The notes beneath the pieces are model-generated. The model did no database searches. It was not told where the DNA came from and worked only from the letters and a program-made list of their open reading frames with translations. Below, one piece after another: positions 1 through 10,443 of a stretch of 64,000 nt of DNA (positions are counted from its first letter, which is position 1; every line of letters starts with the position of its first letter). The stretch comes from Emydura subglobosa (lineage: Eukaryota > Chordata > Testudines > Chelidae). The stretch covers positions 35,654,793-35,718,792 of the forward strand of contig ML679966.1 in assembly GCA_007922225.1 (NCBI GenBank). The letters are read 5' to 3'. The translations under genes and the position numbers were made by a program.

Positions 1-639
1 GGTGAATAGATGCAACCGTTGGTTACAGTGAAACGGGTGCAATGCTGTGTATAGAGGTGAAATCTGAATTGTCCATGCAGGATTTGACCGACTTCACTTT
101 AGGCTTTTGCCCGGCTTCCTGGAAAGAGTTTGGCTTCTCTGTTGGACTGGAGCGCTCTCTAGTGGTTTTAACTATGACCACCAGGGAATGTTTCAGTGCT
201 TTAGAGAGGTTATCAATTCCTTTCCACCAACTTTCCCGCCCTATAAAGGCACTAGGGTGTCACTACGATTTTAAGAATAGTGCAGGCACCTCCTCCCAAA
301 TTTCTTGAAAGTGCCCCTTAAGCAAACCAAACATAAACGAAATTCTTTCAACAAGAAGAGCCAGCCCACATTGTGCAATACTACTGCCGGAGCAGTTTGC
401 AGAAGAAGTTTATTTAGCCGTCGAACAGATGTTCATACCGTGATATTTTGAAATTCTCAGAGCGCGCAGATTAATAATCCTTTAGTTGTCTAACAATACA
501 GGGGAGATCGTTAGGATGTAATGCTCATCCGCATGATTACTGGAGGCTTTTATGTTCAATATCTCCCCCTGCTTTTTAAGACATTAGTTGACTTTTTCAC
601 ACCTGTGTTCTACCCTATCCATCTGTCTGATCTACCTAC

Positions 640-911
640 AGAACCTCTAGCTCTGTACCAATTTCTAGCGGTGCAACAGCCTTCCTCTGTGCCCTTGGGC
701 AAATCTCTGTGCCTCAGTCCCCCATCTATAAAATGGGAATAATATGCTGCTTTCCTCCCATCCTTTGCCTGCCTCAGCCATTTAGATTGTAAACGCTTCC
801 TAGGCAGGGACTGTCTCTCTTGCTGTGCAGCTGTAGATATACAAAGCCTAGCACAGAGGAGTATCAATCTTGAGTGGGGCTCCTAAATCTTGTAATATAA
901 ATAATAATATG
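640..911 (+). repeat. MIR/CORE-type SINE with L2-like tail
   Basis: The stretch reads like a MIR core (a 'gcccttgggcaaatctctgtgcctcag' type segment and 'ctataaaatgggaataat'), followed by an L2-type tail ('gattgtaaacgcttcctaggcaggga', 'aaataataat'). The tRNA-like head is degenerate. Family assignment is by recognition of these conserved phrases only. Confidence 0.6.
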
Positions 912-3900
912 AGGCTACACGTTTGTCTGTCTCCCTGTCTCTTAAGAAGGCTCAGGAAAGCAATTTCACTTACTAATGTTAATGGCAGAAAGTGGTGAAA
1001 AGTGGCCTGGGACCTATGGAAATTCTGAGTAATCCCTCTACTGCCCTAGTGATCATATCAAGGAGTCAGTTTTTCCTTGCCTTTCTGGGCTGGATGAAGT
1101 CACCCCTAAACAGGGGTAGTAGGATTGCTGCAGGCCCAGAGCAGCCTGTTTATTCTGCCACAGTCAAAACCCAGGGCAGGAGTAAAAGGAAAACAAAGGC
1201 TGTTTTCAGAGAATAACGCTTTCAACTTTTTTTTTTTTTTGGGCGTCCTTTAATGTTAAAAGCCAAATACAACAATGAAAGTAAAACATCTCGACGTTGC
1301 AGCAGCAGCAGCCTCAGCAGAAAAACTTTGGGCACAACTACCTTAAACAACAGTGTTATGAATAAAAATAAAGGTAGGAGGAAAGGGGAGGGGAGGGAAA
1401 CTAACCGTTAACTTCTTTTGTCTGGCTCAGCTCTCCTCCAGTGTCACTGGATCCCTGCTATTCAAAGCCAAATTATGTTGAACAAACAGACTGAGTGGAA
1501 CTGGTGTTGGGGAAGAAAAAAATCCCCGAGAAACTGTAAATGTGTGCACGTCAGCAGAGGGCCTGGCTACCCTTGTCAGACTTATTAGAGATGACGCCTG
1601 GATTTCTTGTTCGTCTCTGTGCTTTTATCTTCACAAAGGACAGTTGAGTGTTTCTGGGAAGAAGAGCATTTGCAGCTTGATTTACATGCTCTGCTGGTTG
1701 TTTAGTCTGCGGGGGATAAATGACAACCCCCTGGCTGTCCCTCCCCCTCCCCGAAATAGGGCGTCAAACAGAGGCGATGAGAAGAAGTCCCACTCTCAGG
1801 GATTTGTGGGGTAGTTTCTCCGAGTGTAAGAAGTGGGCTTTAAAAGTAAATATGACAGCGGGCGGGTTTCATATCAGTCCACCCACCAAACCCAACCGCG
1901 GGTGTTTCGCTCAGCCTTTCGGGCGGGCCCTTTAAGAAATGGCCCTTGCTGTGGTTCGAATAACTTTTGGTACTAAGCGGTTTAAGGATCCAATGGATAC
2001 TTTTGCTGCAAAAGCTGGGGGCCGCGTGGAAATCAGGCGGCTGATGGGAAAAAACCGGGCCGCGGCACAAGGGAATGTGGCTGCCGTGTTTCCCGCTAGT
2101 GAGGATCCTTTGGCCGTGGATCAAAAATGATTTCCCCAAAGCCATTTCCTGTCGCAGCTGTTGCAGATGTGGCTCGGGGGCATTCGGTTGGAAGGGTCGG
2201 GGATGGCAAGGGATTTCTTTGATGTTTTCGACAGTAGGGAAAGGAGTTCGCACCTTTCTGAGTGCGCCTTGGCCTCCGATAAATCCGGTTACAGCTGGGA
2301 GTGAGGCCAGCCACGCAGGGTTTGCTCAGATGCGGAAAGATGGAGGTGTTGCCGCCAGTCCCCGATCCGGTTTGGGAGAGTCCCGGTTTTGTGGCTTCGG
2401 CTGTGGTGGCCGTTTATTTGGGAGTCAGGTCCAGACAAGGGGCTGCCCGATTCATTGCGGGTAGCTCTCCATCTGCGAGCGCGCCAGGAAATAAACAAGG
2501 TTGGGTAGCTGGAAAAGTAGCAGAGACGCGTAGCCCTGCCCTGACAGAGTGGCAGCTTCCAGAGGAGATAACCACAAAGGTAGGGCGGGCCAGAGGAGTG
2601 GTTTAGCTGAAATCAGCTAGCACAGTGCTCCGAAGCCAGCGCTGCAACTGCTCAAACATGGGTAGGAATAATCAAAACCAGACCTTCTCGGATCGAGACA
2701 AAGGGCGCCGTCTGCACTCTCCATCTGAACTCAGCCACTCCTCCCACCCCAGGTACAAAGGGAGCACATGAAAAACAAGACCCGGTGTTGTCAGGTTTGG
2801 AAGGTGGGAGGGAGAAGGCATGAAGCCATGACCAAAAACCAAGCAGCCCAGCGAGAGCTGCCCCGCGACGGTAGAGGACAGGGGTGCAAATTAACAAACC
2901 ATTAGCCTGCCTAATGGCCTCAGCTCGTTAAACTTCACCCATCTCGCCCCTGGGCCAGAGAGAGCTGCAGGAAAGGGTCATTATTTACAGCAAATTGTTC
3001 CTTCTCCTGGGGACCAATAGAGCTGCAGGGGCAAGAGAGGCAGCTGGGAGGTTCCCAGCCCAATAAACAGCCACAAGTTCGAGACCACATGAGCAACCCT
3101 GGACCAGGAAACGCCGGTCGTTTCAATAACACTCCCCAGCTCCCCCCCTTCGCAATGTGTCTGCGTCCCCTTCGCCCCGGGACCCACCACGAGGTCTCGA
3201 GGCTTTGAAGCGTGGTTAGCTGATCTTTGGATACGAGCTGCCACTGCCTTTCTGGCTGGGCCGGCGCTGCTGTGTGTATACACACGCTGAAGTAGAGGTC
3301 TGAAGTGTAAACATGTACTTTGAGGCGGGATCCCAATGTTTTGTTTCAGACGCGGAGCTCCCATCTGTCTGCCACATAAACAAGCTGGGGATGGGGAGGA
3401 AAGGCCCGGCCCCCCTCCTCCTCCCAGAGCCTTAAGTTTCAGGCTGAACCGCCCTTGCTTTTAAGTCGCTGGGAGCGTTTGTAGCAGAAAAGGGGGCATC
3501 TGAACCACTTGGGAGAGGGCCAAAATGCCCCCCCTTCCCTTTCAGGGACCTGACCTGCCCGGCAGTTTTTGCGTCCCAGCCGGCGTGGCTATGCTAACAC
3601 CTATTTGCTTGATGAGCAGCGAGCGAAAACAGCCGAGCGCTTTCTGTTTGCTCCGCTCAATGCCTTCGAATCCAGCTGCGCTTGGATGGAATTCGAAGCA
3701 TAAGACAACTTGCCACAGAAGCCGAATGGGGAAGGAATGTGAACAGATTAAGCCGTTTTGGAGGGGGGGGAGGGAGCCGGCTTGTTTAGGCGAGCGGTTT
3801 GTTTAAATACATCATCCTTAAAAAAAGGCTGCTTCTGGCAAAGCCAGGGAAACCACAGTGCTGCGGGGGGGAGGGTGAAAATATCCAGATGTTAAGTGAT

Positions 3901-4169
3901 GTTTAAAACTGGTTTCTTAACCGTCCAGGTTCCCCCTCTCCCTCCACCAAGCTCAGCCCCTCCCCCTCACGCCAATGCTTCCAAGCACTCCTTCCTTCGC
4001 GTCCATTCCTCGGGGTTGCTGCTTGCAGAAGTGGGATGCATGTGACAGTGGAGCCAGCCGCCTCATCCATGTTTTGCACGACTCGCACGGCGCAGTGATG
4101 AGGGCTGGACCGTCGCATTTCCCAAGCCTGTTTGTTTCCCGGCGGAGGGGGTTGGGACAGGAGCACAGT

Positions 4170-4196
4170 GGGGTCTCTCTCTCTCTCTCTCTCTCA
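4170..4196. repeat. (CT)n microsatellite
   Basis: A nearly pure CT dinucleotide run lies in the upstream region and is likely length-polymorphic. Confidence 0.9.
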
Positions 4197-4480
4197 GCAA
4201 ATGGCCCCGAGGCAGCTGGGATGGGTAGCAGGGGCAGAGCGGAGCACTCCACCCAAGGGCACATATGGTGCGCATCTCCTCTGCTTTCTATCAGCCAGAT
4301 ACCCAGATAAGAGAAAAAACAAACACGGCCTTGTAAATGTGAAGGTTTCTCGCCCTGTTCCCAAGCTGGGGACCACACATGACACCCTGCTTGGCTCTGG
4401 CCGACAACCTTGTAGGATCGCAGAACAACAGAAGGGAAGGAGTCTCGCTCGCCCCTTGGTTGAAGCCTGCGGGCCCAGGC

Positions 4481-4528
4481 TGATTGACACAGAGGGGGCT
4501 GGAGTCAGCTCGCCGGGCTAATTAATGA
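4481..4528. promoter_or_regulatory. Candidate homeodomain-bound element
   Basis: A PBX/HOX-type TGATTGACA at 4481-4489 is followed by a homeodomain core TAATTAATGA at 4519-4528, about 2.2 kb upstream of exon 1. This is motif evidence only; no alignment could be made. Confidence 0.3.
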
Positions 4529-4839
4529 GGTGACTCCGGAGCTGAGAGAAAGGGCTGAAAATGTCAACACTTCCCAGGTACCGATCCCTGGGCCAGGAAC
4601 AGGCCGGGAGCGGGGTCAATGCGAGTTGAATTATTAGCGATCTTTCCTGCTTCGGCGGCATGTACCGGTTCGGTCCGATCCTACCCTCGACTGAAGGCAA
4701 AGGGAGTCTGGCCCGTGATGGCAGGATCAGGCCTATAGCTTGTAACTGCCACGTTGTTTGTTTTTTCCTGTGGGAGGAGAGGCGCTAGATACATACTTCA
4801 CGTTGGAGGCGGCTGTGATAGAGCCAATAAACATGATGC

Positions 4840-4990
4840 TAGCTCCCGAAAAGCCCGATTAGCCTCCAAAGAACTGCACGGCTAAGGTGCATTTGCTTTT
4901 CCCCCTAAACCCAGTGGGATCCAACATGGAAGCAATTAGCAAATGTTTGTTGATGATCGTAACAAAGACATTATTCAAATGAGACAGGTA
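4840..4990. promoter_or_regulatory. Candidate enhancer: homeodomain, FOX, SOX and POU motifs
   Basis: Within 48 bp lie CAATTAGC (4933-4940, homeodomain), TGTTTGTTGA (4944-4953, forkhead), AACAAAG (4961-4967, SOX/TCF) and ATTCAAAT (4973-4980, POU-like). The SOX and POU-type sites are 5 bp apart. The cluster sits about 1.75 kb upstream of the promoter. Function is inferred from motif density only. Confidence 0.35.
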
Positions 4991-6525
4991 ATTCCCACCA
5001 GAAGGAGCATTTCTTTTTGTGTTCTCTGCAGGAGCGGGTTCTCCCTCCCTTCATATCTGGTCCGGACACCGTAGCATCAAATGTGCCCTTTGTCATTTTA
5101 TGGATTTCGTGCCCTATCTATATTTACACAAATACACCACAAAGCTACTTTGCAAAGCTAAGGAAGAGTTCTTTGCGATCATGGAGCCCATACGGGACGG
5201 TTGTGGTGGAGGTGACCCTTGTTTTAGATTCTGAATCTCACTTTTATTTAAATCCTTGTAACCAATCCTTGATCAGTTTCGTCAGAGGTTTTGTGTTTTT
5301 CCTCTCTCCGTCAAACTTGTCTTTGCATGCCAGCTCACATAATTCCAAGAAGTCTATCTTTTTCCTTGCTTGCTGATCGATTGGAGCCTGTTATTTATTT
5401 ACAAGCATTACGGTATCCTGTTAGCATTCCGAACAAGGGGCTGTTCATATATCTGCCTCTGATGATTTCCTGAAGGAACATGTGGAAGCAATAGTGAGGT
5501 TGTGCACTCACCCAAGCTGAAGATGCCTTTGGTGGAGAACATGCAAAAGGCTGCAGGCAACGGGAGCACCAAAACCCCACTGAGGGGGGACCCTGGCAAC
5601 GCAGCCCGGAGGATCTCAGCGTGAACACGAGTACACTGCCTGCTTTTCCCAGCTCTCGCTGCCCGCACCCTTCGGGGCATTTGCGCTTCAGAGATCAATT
5701 CTCCTTCGTTTGGGAGGGAGAAAACCAGCAGAGTCAATTGCTTGACTTTGAGAACAAACTTTCCCTGTGGTTAGTGACAGTCCAGGCAGTGAAGGAGAAA
5801 GGGGAAAGCTGTGCGGGGAACCGAGGACATCATTTGAACTTAGATTCCTCTAGGACCCCCTCCTCCAGCAGCACCCCCTGTGCCCCCCAGTGCCGCCCTG
5901 GAGAAGGCAATGTAAAACGCAGCTCAGCTCTCTTTCCTGAGGTTGCAGTGCCCCCTTGCTCCCAACCGCTGAATAACTCCGGTTGCAACTGAAAGAAGCT
6001 GTGCTCTCTTGCCCTCATTTGGTCCGAGCTGGCCAGAAAACGACCAGCAGCTGCCGCCCCCAGCTGACTCCCACGATTACATCTCAGCGTCTCTCCCTCC
6101 CCACACCCTTATCTCCAGCAAATAGCAACAATCGAGCACGACGAGATACGTGTAACTCCAGGCTGGGGATCAAAGCTCCGGCCAGAGACACTTCTACGCC
6201 CGGCCGACCCATTCAAACTCGCAAGGTTTCTACTGCAGCACGGTCTGTGCCAGCTCCTTAAAGCTCGGCGGCGGTGTTTGTTACGTCGAGCCACCCCAGG
6301 AGGAGAGGAGTGGGGCACATGGTCCTGCCAGTGGTACCTGGCCTTGTTTCTTTCATTCATAAATACTAGGACCTCGCCTCTTTCTGAGAGTGCCTGGTGC
6401 TTCACAGCCATCCATCCCTCCCTCCCTCCATCCGTCCACACCAAGCCCAGCTCAGTCGGCCAGAAGGGACCGTAGCAAGCTACCAGTTCATTTCCATCTC
6501 CGCTTCTCCAGCCATGCTCTTGCCC

Positions 6526-6545
6526 GGGGGGGGGGGGGGGGGGGG
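6526..6545 (+). repeat. G20 homopolymer
   Basis: Twenty consecutive G lie at the upstream edge of the CpG island. Such a run can form G-quadruplexes and is also a typical assembly-error site. Confidence 0.9.
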
Positions 6546-6887
6546 ACTACCCCGGTCTAGGCAGCCGCCCCCACCTGCCCAGAGCGCGTGCGGAGGGAGG
6601 CTCGTTCCTGCCATTGGGAACACGGTGGGTTTTAAGGCGAGTTCCTCCCCCCCGCCGTGCGAACCTCTCAAATTCGTCCCCCACCGCCCGGCCATATGGC
6701 TCCATTTGCCGCCCCTCCTCTCCGCGGCTGGCGGCGGACTGGTCCCCCTGCCGGCATAAGAGGCGGCTGGCGGCCAGGCTGGCGGCGCAGGGCGAAGCGG
6801 AGCGGCTCTTATTCTGAAGCGGCCCGAGGGTGGGGGGCTCGTTTCCTGACAGCTATTTACTTAGCGCAACTGATTGGGGTTGGAAGG

Positions 6888-6929
6888 ATGGGCTCTAAGA
6901 TCGAATCAATTACCAGCCGCGCTCGCTGA
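6888..6929 (+). CDS. Upstream ORF in exon 1, 13 codons
   Basis: ATG at 6888 in a good Kozak context (A at -3, G at +4) opens a frame reading MGSKIESITSRAR and stops at TGA 6927-6929. It is the only ATG in exon 1 downstream of about 6700, and lies about 149 nt upstream of the receptor start in spliced mRNA. As I recall the human leader, it has a 13-codon uORF at the same place with the core IESIT kept. Such a uORF would be expected to lower translation from the main start; that is inference. Confidence 0.6.
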   Translation: MGSKIESITSRAR

Positions 6930-7004
6930 GAGCCCTGCAGTCCGGACGGGAGGCAGCGAGGGAGGAGGAGGAGGAGGAAAAGTCAGCGCGGACCCATTTC
7001 CGGC

Positions 7005-7018
7005 GGGGGGGGGGGGGG
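7005..7018 (+). repeat. G14 tract in the 5' UTR
   Basis: Fourteen consecutive G lie in exon 1, between the uORF stop and the splice donor, so they would be in the mature leader. Confidence 0.85.
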
Positions 7019-8517
7019 CACTCTTTCTCCAGGCTTTTCACTGCGGATTACCGTCTGAACGGGAAGGTAAGGGGAGAAGCGCCGCTTTTTGTTCTCTCTC
7101 CAGGGGACGTTGCCGATCCGGAGCGAAGGAATGGGAAAGTTTCCCTCCAACCCGTGCTGGCGATCAGCCCCTGTGTGGACTGAAGAGCCAGGGCTTGGCC
7201 AAGGCACGGGAGCGGCTCGGCTCACCTCACCTCGGGGGGTCCGCTCCGGGGAACCCTCGCTCTGGAAGTGCGCACGGGACTCCTGGGGGGACAGCACCGT
7301 CGCTGGGGGGGGGAGCGGGGAGATCCTAGGGCTGGGAAGGTGATTTGCGCCGGGGAGGTGCCGCTTCCCCCCCTCTAATCAGAGCCCCTGAATGGAAGCA
7401 GCGCGCTTTGTTGGAGAGGGCTGGGGACGGGGGCGATGGGGGAGGCGGACGGAGCTAGGGGGCGGGCGAGGTCGGGGGGCTGGCTGCGCTCCGAGGAGGG
7501 CTGCGAGGGGCAGAGGAGCGAAGGACGGACACGCATCACCGATCCCCTTTGGCCCCGGAGATGGGGCAGGAGCTCAGTGGCCATGGCCTGGGGGACAGGC
7601 GGAGAGAGGCGCGATCGCTCCGGGAGTGGGGCGGCGGGAGGGGGGTGGGTCACCCTTCGGGGCTCCTGGCTGGAGGAGGCTGTCCCGGGGGCGCAAGGGC
7701 CGCGCTGATGGCAACCACATTTGGTTGCTGTGGCGGAGGGGCCACCGTGCCGCGCTCCTGCCGGGGGGGGGGGGGAGTCGGAGCTGGGCGCGGGCTCCTT
7801 GCAGGGATGCCCCCCTCTGCCCCCGTCTCTCCAATCTGGAGCCAAGCCCTTTGTGTGAAGGCTGGGCTCAGCGGGTGACTCGCGCAACGGGAAGGGAAGC
7901 GGGGAGTTTGCCCGGGCACCCCGGCGCCTCCCTCGGAGCAGCGTGTGTGGAGGGCTCGGTGGAGGTAAAGGAAGGATGCCTGCGGCCGGGCTGGGCTCTT
8001 TCTCGGACCCTCCCTCGGCCGCTGTGGTCCCGATTCCCACTTCGCTTTATCTGTCCCTCCTTCCCTCTCCCAGGTCATTCCTGAGTGCCCGTCCTCTCCT
8101 CCGTGGGCTCCCCGCGGTTCCCGTCGCTTTTGACACCCCTCCCTCCCCTTTCTCTCCTTCCCCTCCCAAACCCCCGCCCCTTGCAGTCTAAAGCGCTTTG
8201 AGATCCTCGGGGGACTGTCTCTGGGCAGGCAGGGACAAACCATCCCGACCCCGCTCCTGCGCCCGCCCAGCGGGTTGCACAGCTCGTCTCCCGGCGAAGC
8301 TGGGCTGTGTTACCTGGAGCTGGCCCAGTTCACACACCCAGCTGCGCTCCGCGTGCAATGGAGATGCCAGATCCACCAGCTGCCAGCATCCCCTAGCCGT
8401 CTGCCCCAGCCCTGGGAGTTCGAGGAAATGGCTTCTTGGCTCGTTGCTGCATTGCTCAACATTTTTGGACTGGGATCCAGCAGCTAGTAGACACCCCTAA
8501 GAACAGGATTCGGACGG

Positions 8518-8578
8518 TTTGGGGTTGGTTTTTTTTTTTTGGTTTTTTTTTTTTTTTTGTTTGGTTTGGGTTTTTTTT
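8518..8578 (+). repeat. T/G-rich low-complexity tract
   Basis: T runs of 8 to about 15 alternate with GG or GGG, then pass into a purine stretch of G and A. No coding sense. Confidence 0.85.
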
Positions 8579-10328
8579 GAGGGGGTGGGGGAGCAAAACG
8601 GATCTAGGGAGCCAGCACCAGACCTCAAGACTCAGCAACACGTCTCGGAACAGAGACGCGGGACTAAATCCCAGAGGGCAGCGTGCTGCCTTTAGTTGCT
8701 ACCATTACACACAGTTCTCGCTTCTTTCACTGCACTCCTGCCTGGATTACGGGGTTCTTTTCTGTCCGGAGTTTTCAAACCCGACCACAGACCGATTCTC
8801 CAATTTCTCGGGCTATGTCACACCCAGATTCCTAATCTTCGGCGAAGAGCGCCTTGCAAACCCAGGAATCAACTGCAGGGTCTCCTCGGCGCAACTTTGG
8901 GAGTGACACGTCCCTAGCGCGGAGAGCTGGCTGGCGAGCACCGAACACCTCTCTCCGTGGCCCGTTCATCAGACGGGTGGTCCCGCGAATTCGAATTGCA
9001 TGCCACATCGGCGTGGACAGGCGCCCGCCACACCGGGACAGTGTCTAGCTGGAACTGCATCGTGTGTCAAACACCGAGCGTCCCGAGAAGGTTTGAGGCG
9101 CAGGTAAAAAGAGAAACTCTTTCCCCCCACCCCCTGTGGGCTCCCTTATCTGCACAGGGGATTCCTCAGCGCCGGATCACAGAAGACCCGGCATCCTGCA
9201 TAGGCAGGGTGAATCCCATTCCTTAACCTCTTAAAAAGCCCCCAGGAAGAGCGGCTTCGGGGGACACCGCAGCCTTCTTACAGCCGCGGTGGAGATCCGC
9301 TGGAAGCTGAGCTAGGACGAACCGGGCTTTGCGGCTGAAGTGGGTGCCGAAGGCTTGGAGGGGGATAGAAAAAGAAGTTCTGAACCCGTGTGAAAGATCT
9401 AGTAAATGTAGCGCCTGGAAAACATTTGATTCACCCCAGGAAAGCCCGAATTTGTGGAGCTCCTCCCCACCTCTTAGAGTGTTTTTTTTTTCCTGGCTGT
9501 CTCGCCTGAATGTTGTTGCTTCGGTTTGGCAAAGGGCTTGCTATTGTTTCCTCTGAAAGCAGCGAAGTGGCTCAGATGTGACGCTCTCGCATCGTCCTGG
9601 GGCTCTCTCGGTCCAGCCCTTCCTCGCTAAATATCAGCCTTGGGCTTTGCTAACCTAGCAAATGTTCTAGATCAGTGTCCCTAAAACGTGCGGACTTCCT
9701 TCCTTCCCCTCGGGATGCCCTCGGATTATTTGGCCTTCGCTTTCTAAGCCTCAGTCAGTAAGTGGCAAGCGGTGTCAAAAACCGAAGCGGGGGTTTGAAA
9801 GTGTGAATGTAAACTTGTCCCTCCACCCGAAACTAAACAAACTCATCCCATCAAGGCAGGCTTTGCAATCTCCAGTTGTTCTCTGGCAATGGAGACCGGG
9901 CTTCCTGCCTTACATTCATCCGCTGCATTAATGCACAAACCCTGCAGACTTTACTAGAAAGGGGTTTTTAACTGCAAGATGTGATCGAAAATTATATTCC
10001 CTGCCGCAGGATCTTGGATCCAAGAAAGGACATCAGTGTTCAAATAAATGGGTGTTTGAGAGTGATTTCCTTCGCACCCGATTCCATTTCCATAGACCCT
10101 TCTGGTTTCGTCTTCATTACAATCGCCAGGATTTCCCCGTCTGTCCGAGTGTGTGCACTTGGTCTCCGAGCCCACATCGACATGTGAACCGGACCTACAG
10201 AGAGGGGAGCTGGGGAGAAGGATGGTTGAATCTGACACTGTTTCCTTCAAGCAATCTCAACCCTTGGTGTTTCTGGCAGAGGAGAAGTGGTTGCGCCCCA
10301 TGGGGAGAGAAGGGAATTAGTGGCCTCT

Positions 10329-10443
10329 TTATCTGAGTCAGCTGGGGGGGAGGGGGAGAAGAATCGCGGAGCTCCTGCAGCTGTACAGATATGTATTTTC
10401 TGTAGCAATGCTGACGCTGCAATTTTCCCTGCCAGCAATTAGC
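10329..10443. promoter_or_regulatory. Candidate intronic element with GATA and MAF/AP-1 motifs
   Basis: TTATCT (10329-10334, GATA in reverse) overlaps TGAGTCAGC (10334-10342, a MAF/AP-1 half element). TGCTGACG (10409-10416, second MAF-type half site) and CAATTAGC (10436-10443, homeodomain) follow. Motif evidence only. Confidence 0.3.

Larger units (their letters stand above)
1..6690. other. Upstream intergenic region
   Basis: No coding exon is supported here. The stretch holds a SINE (about 640-911), GC-rich patches around 1.8-3.5 kb, a CT dinucleotide tract near 4170-4196 and two motif clusters (4481-4528 and 4933-4980) that look like regulatory DNA. The open frames here overlap on both strands, have no recognisable domain and no credible splice partners, so I treat them as chance frames. 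In other vertebrates GSX2 and CHIC2 lie upstream of PDGFRA; nothing resembling a GSX2 homeodomain is visible. Confidence 0.7.
6700..7066 (+). other. PDGFRA: PDGFRA exon 1 (5' UTR, non-coding)
   Basis: The segment from about 6745 to 6929 resembles the human PDGFRA 5' leader as I remember it: 'cataagag', 'ttattctgaag', then 'tttcctgacagctatttacttag' and 'gaatcaattac' in the same order. The exon ends at 7066 before a strong donor, AAG|gtaagg. The 5' end is uncertain by some tens of bases. The exon contains one upstream ATG, a short (GGA)n run near 6960-6978 and a G14 tract at 7005-7018. Confidence 0.8.
6550..8200. promoter_or_regulatory. PDGFRA: CpG island and PDGFRA promoter region
   Basis: Composition shifts to very GC-rich DNA dense in CpG, unlike the AT-rich introns that follow. 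It surrounds exon 1 and continues about 1.1 kb into intron 1. No TATA box sits at a convincing distance from exon 1. An inverted CCAAT box (ATTGG, 6614-6618) and several GGGCGG-like and CCGCCC-like boxes are present, the usual layout of a CpG-island promoter. The long open frames here on both strands are a by-product of few AT-rich stop codons. Confidence 0.75.

Noticed and set aside
1840..2606. Overlapping frames of 129-137 aa on both strands in a GC-rich upstream patch
   Set aside because: No recognisable protein, no splice partners, and frames on opposite strands are equally open. A non-coding GC-rich element is likelier.
2935..4521. Cluster of 110-141 aa frames upstream of the gene
   Set aside because: Several run through the CT microsatellite (producing Ser-Leu or Glu-Arg repeats) and none has a domain.
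7375..8084. Long open frames on both strands (230 aa +, 221 aa -) in the CpG island
   Set aside because: They overlap each other in the GC-rich promoter region, are rich in Gly, Arg and Pro as expected from composition, have no domain, and cross exon 1/intron 1 DNA. GC richness removes stop codons by chance.
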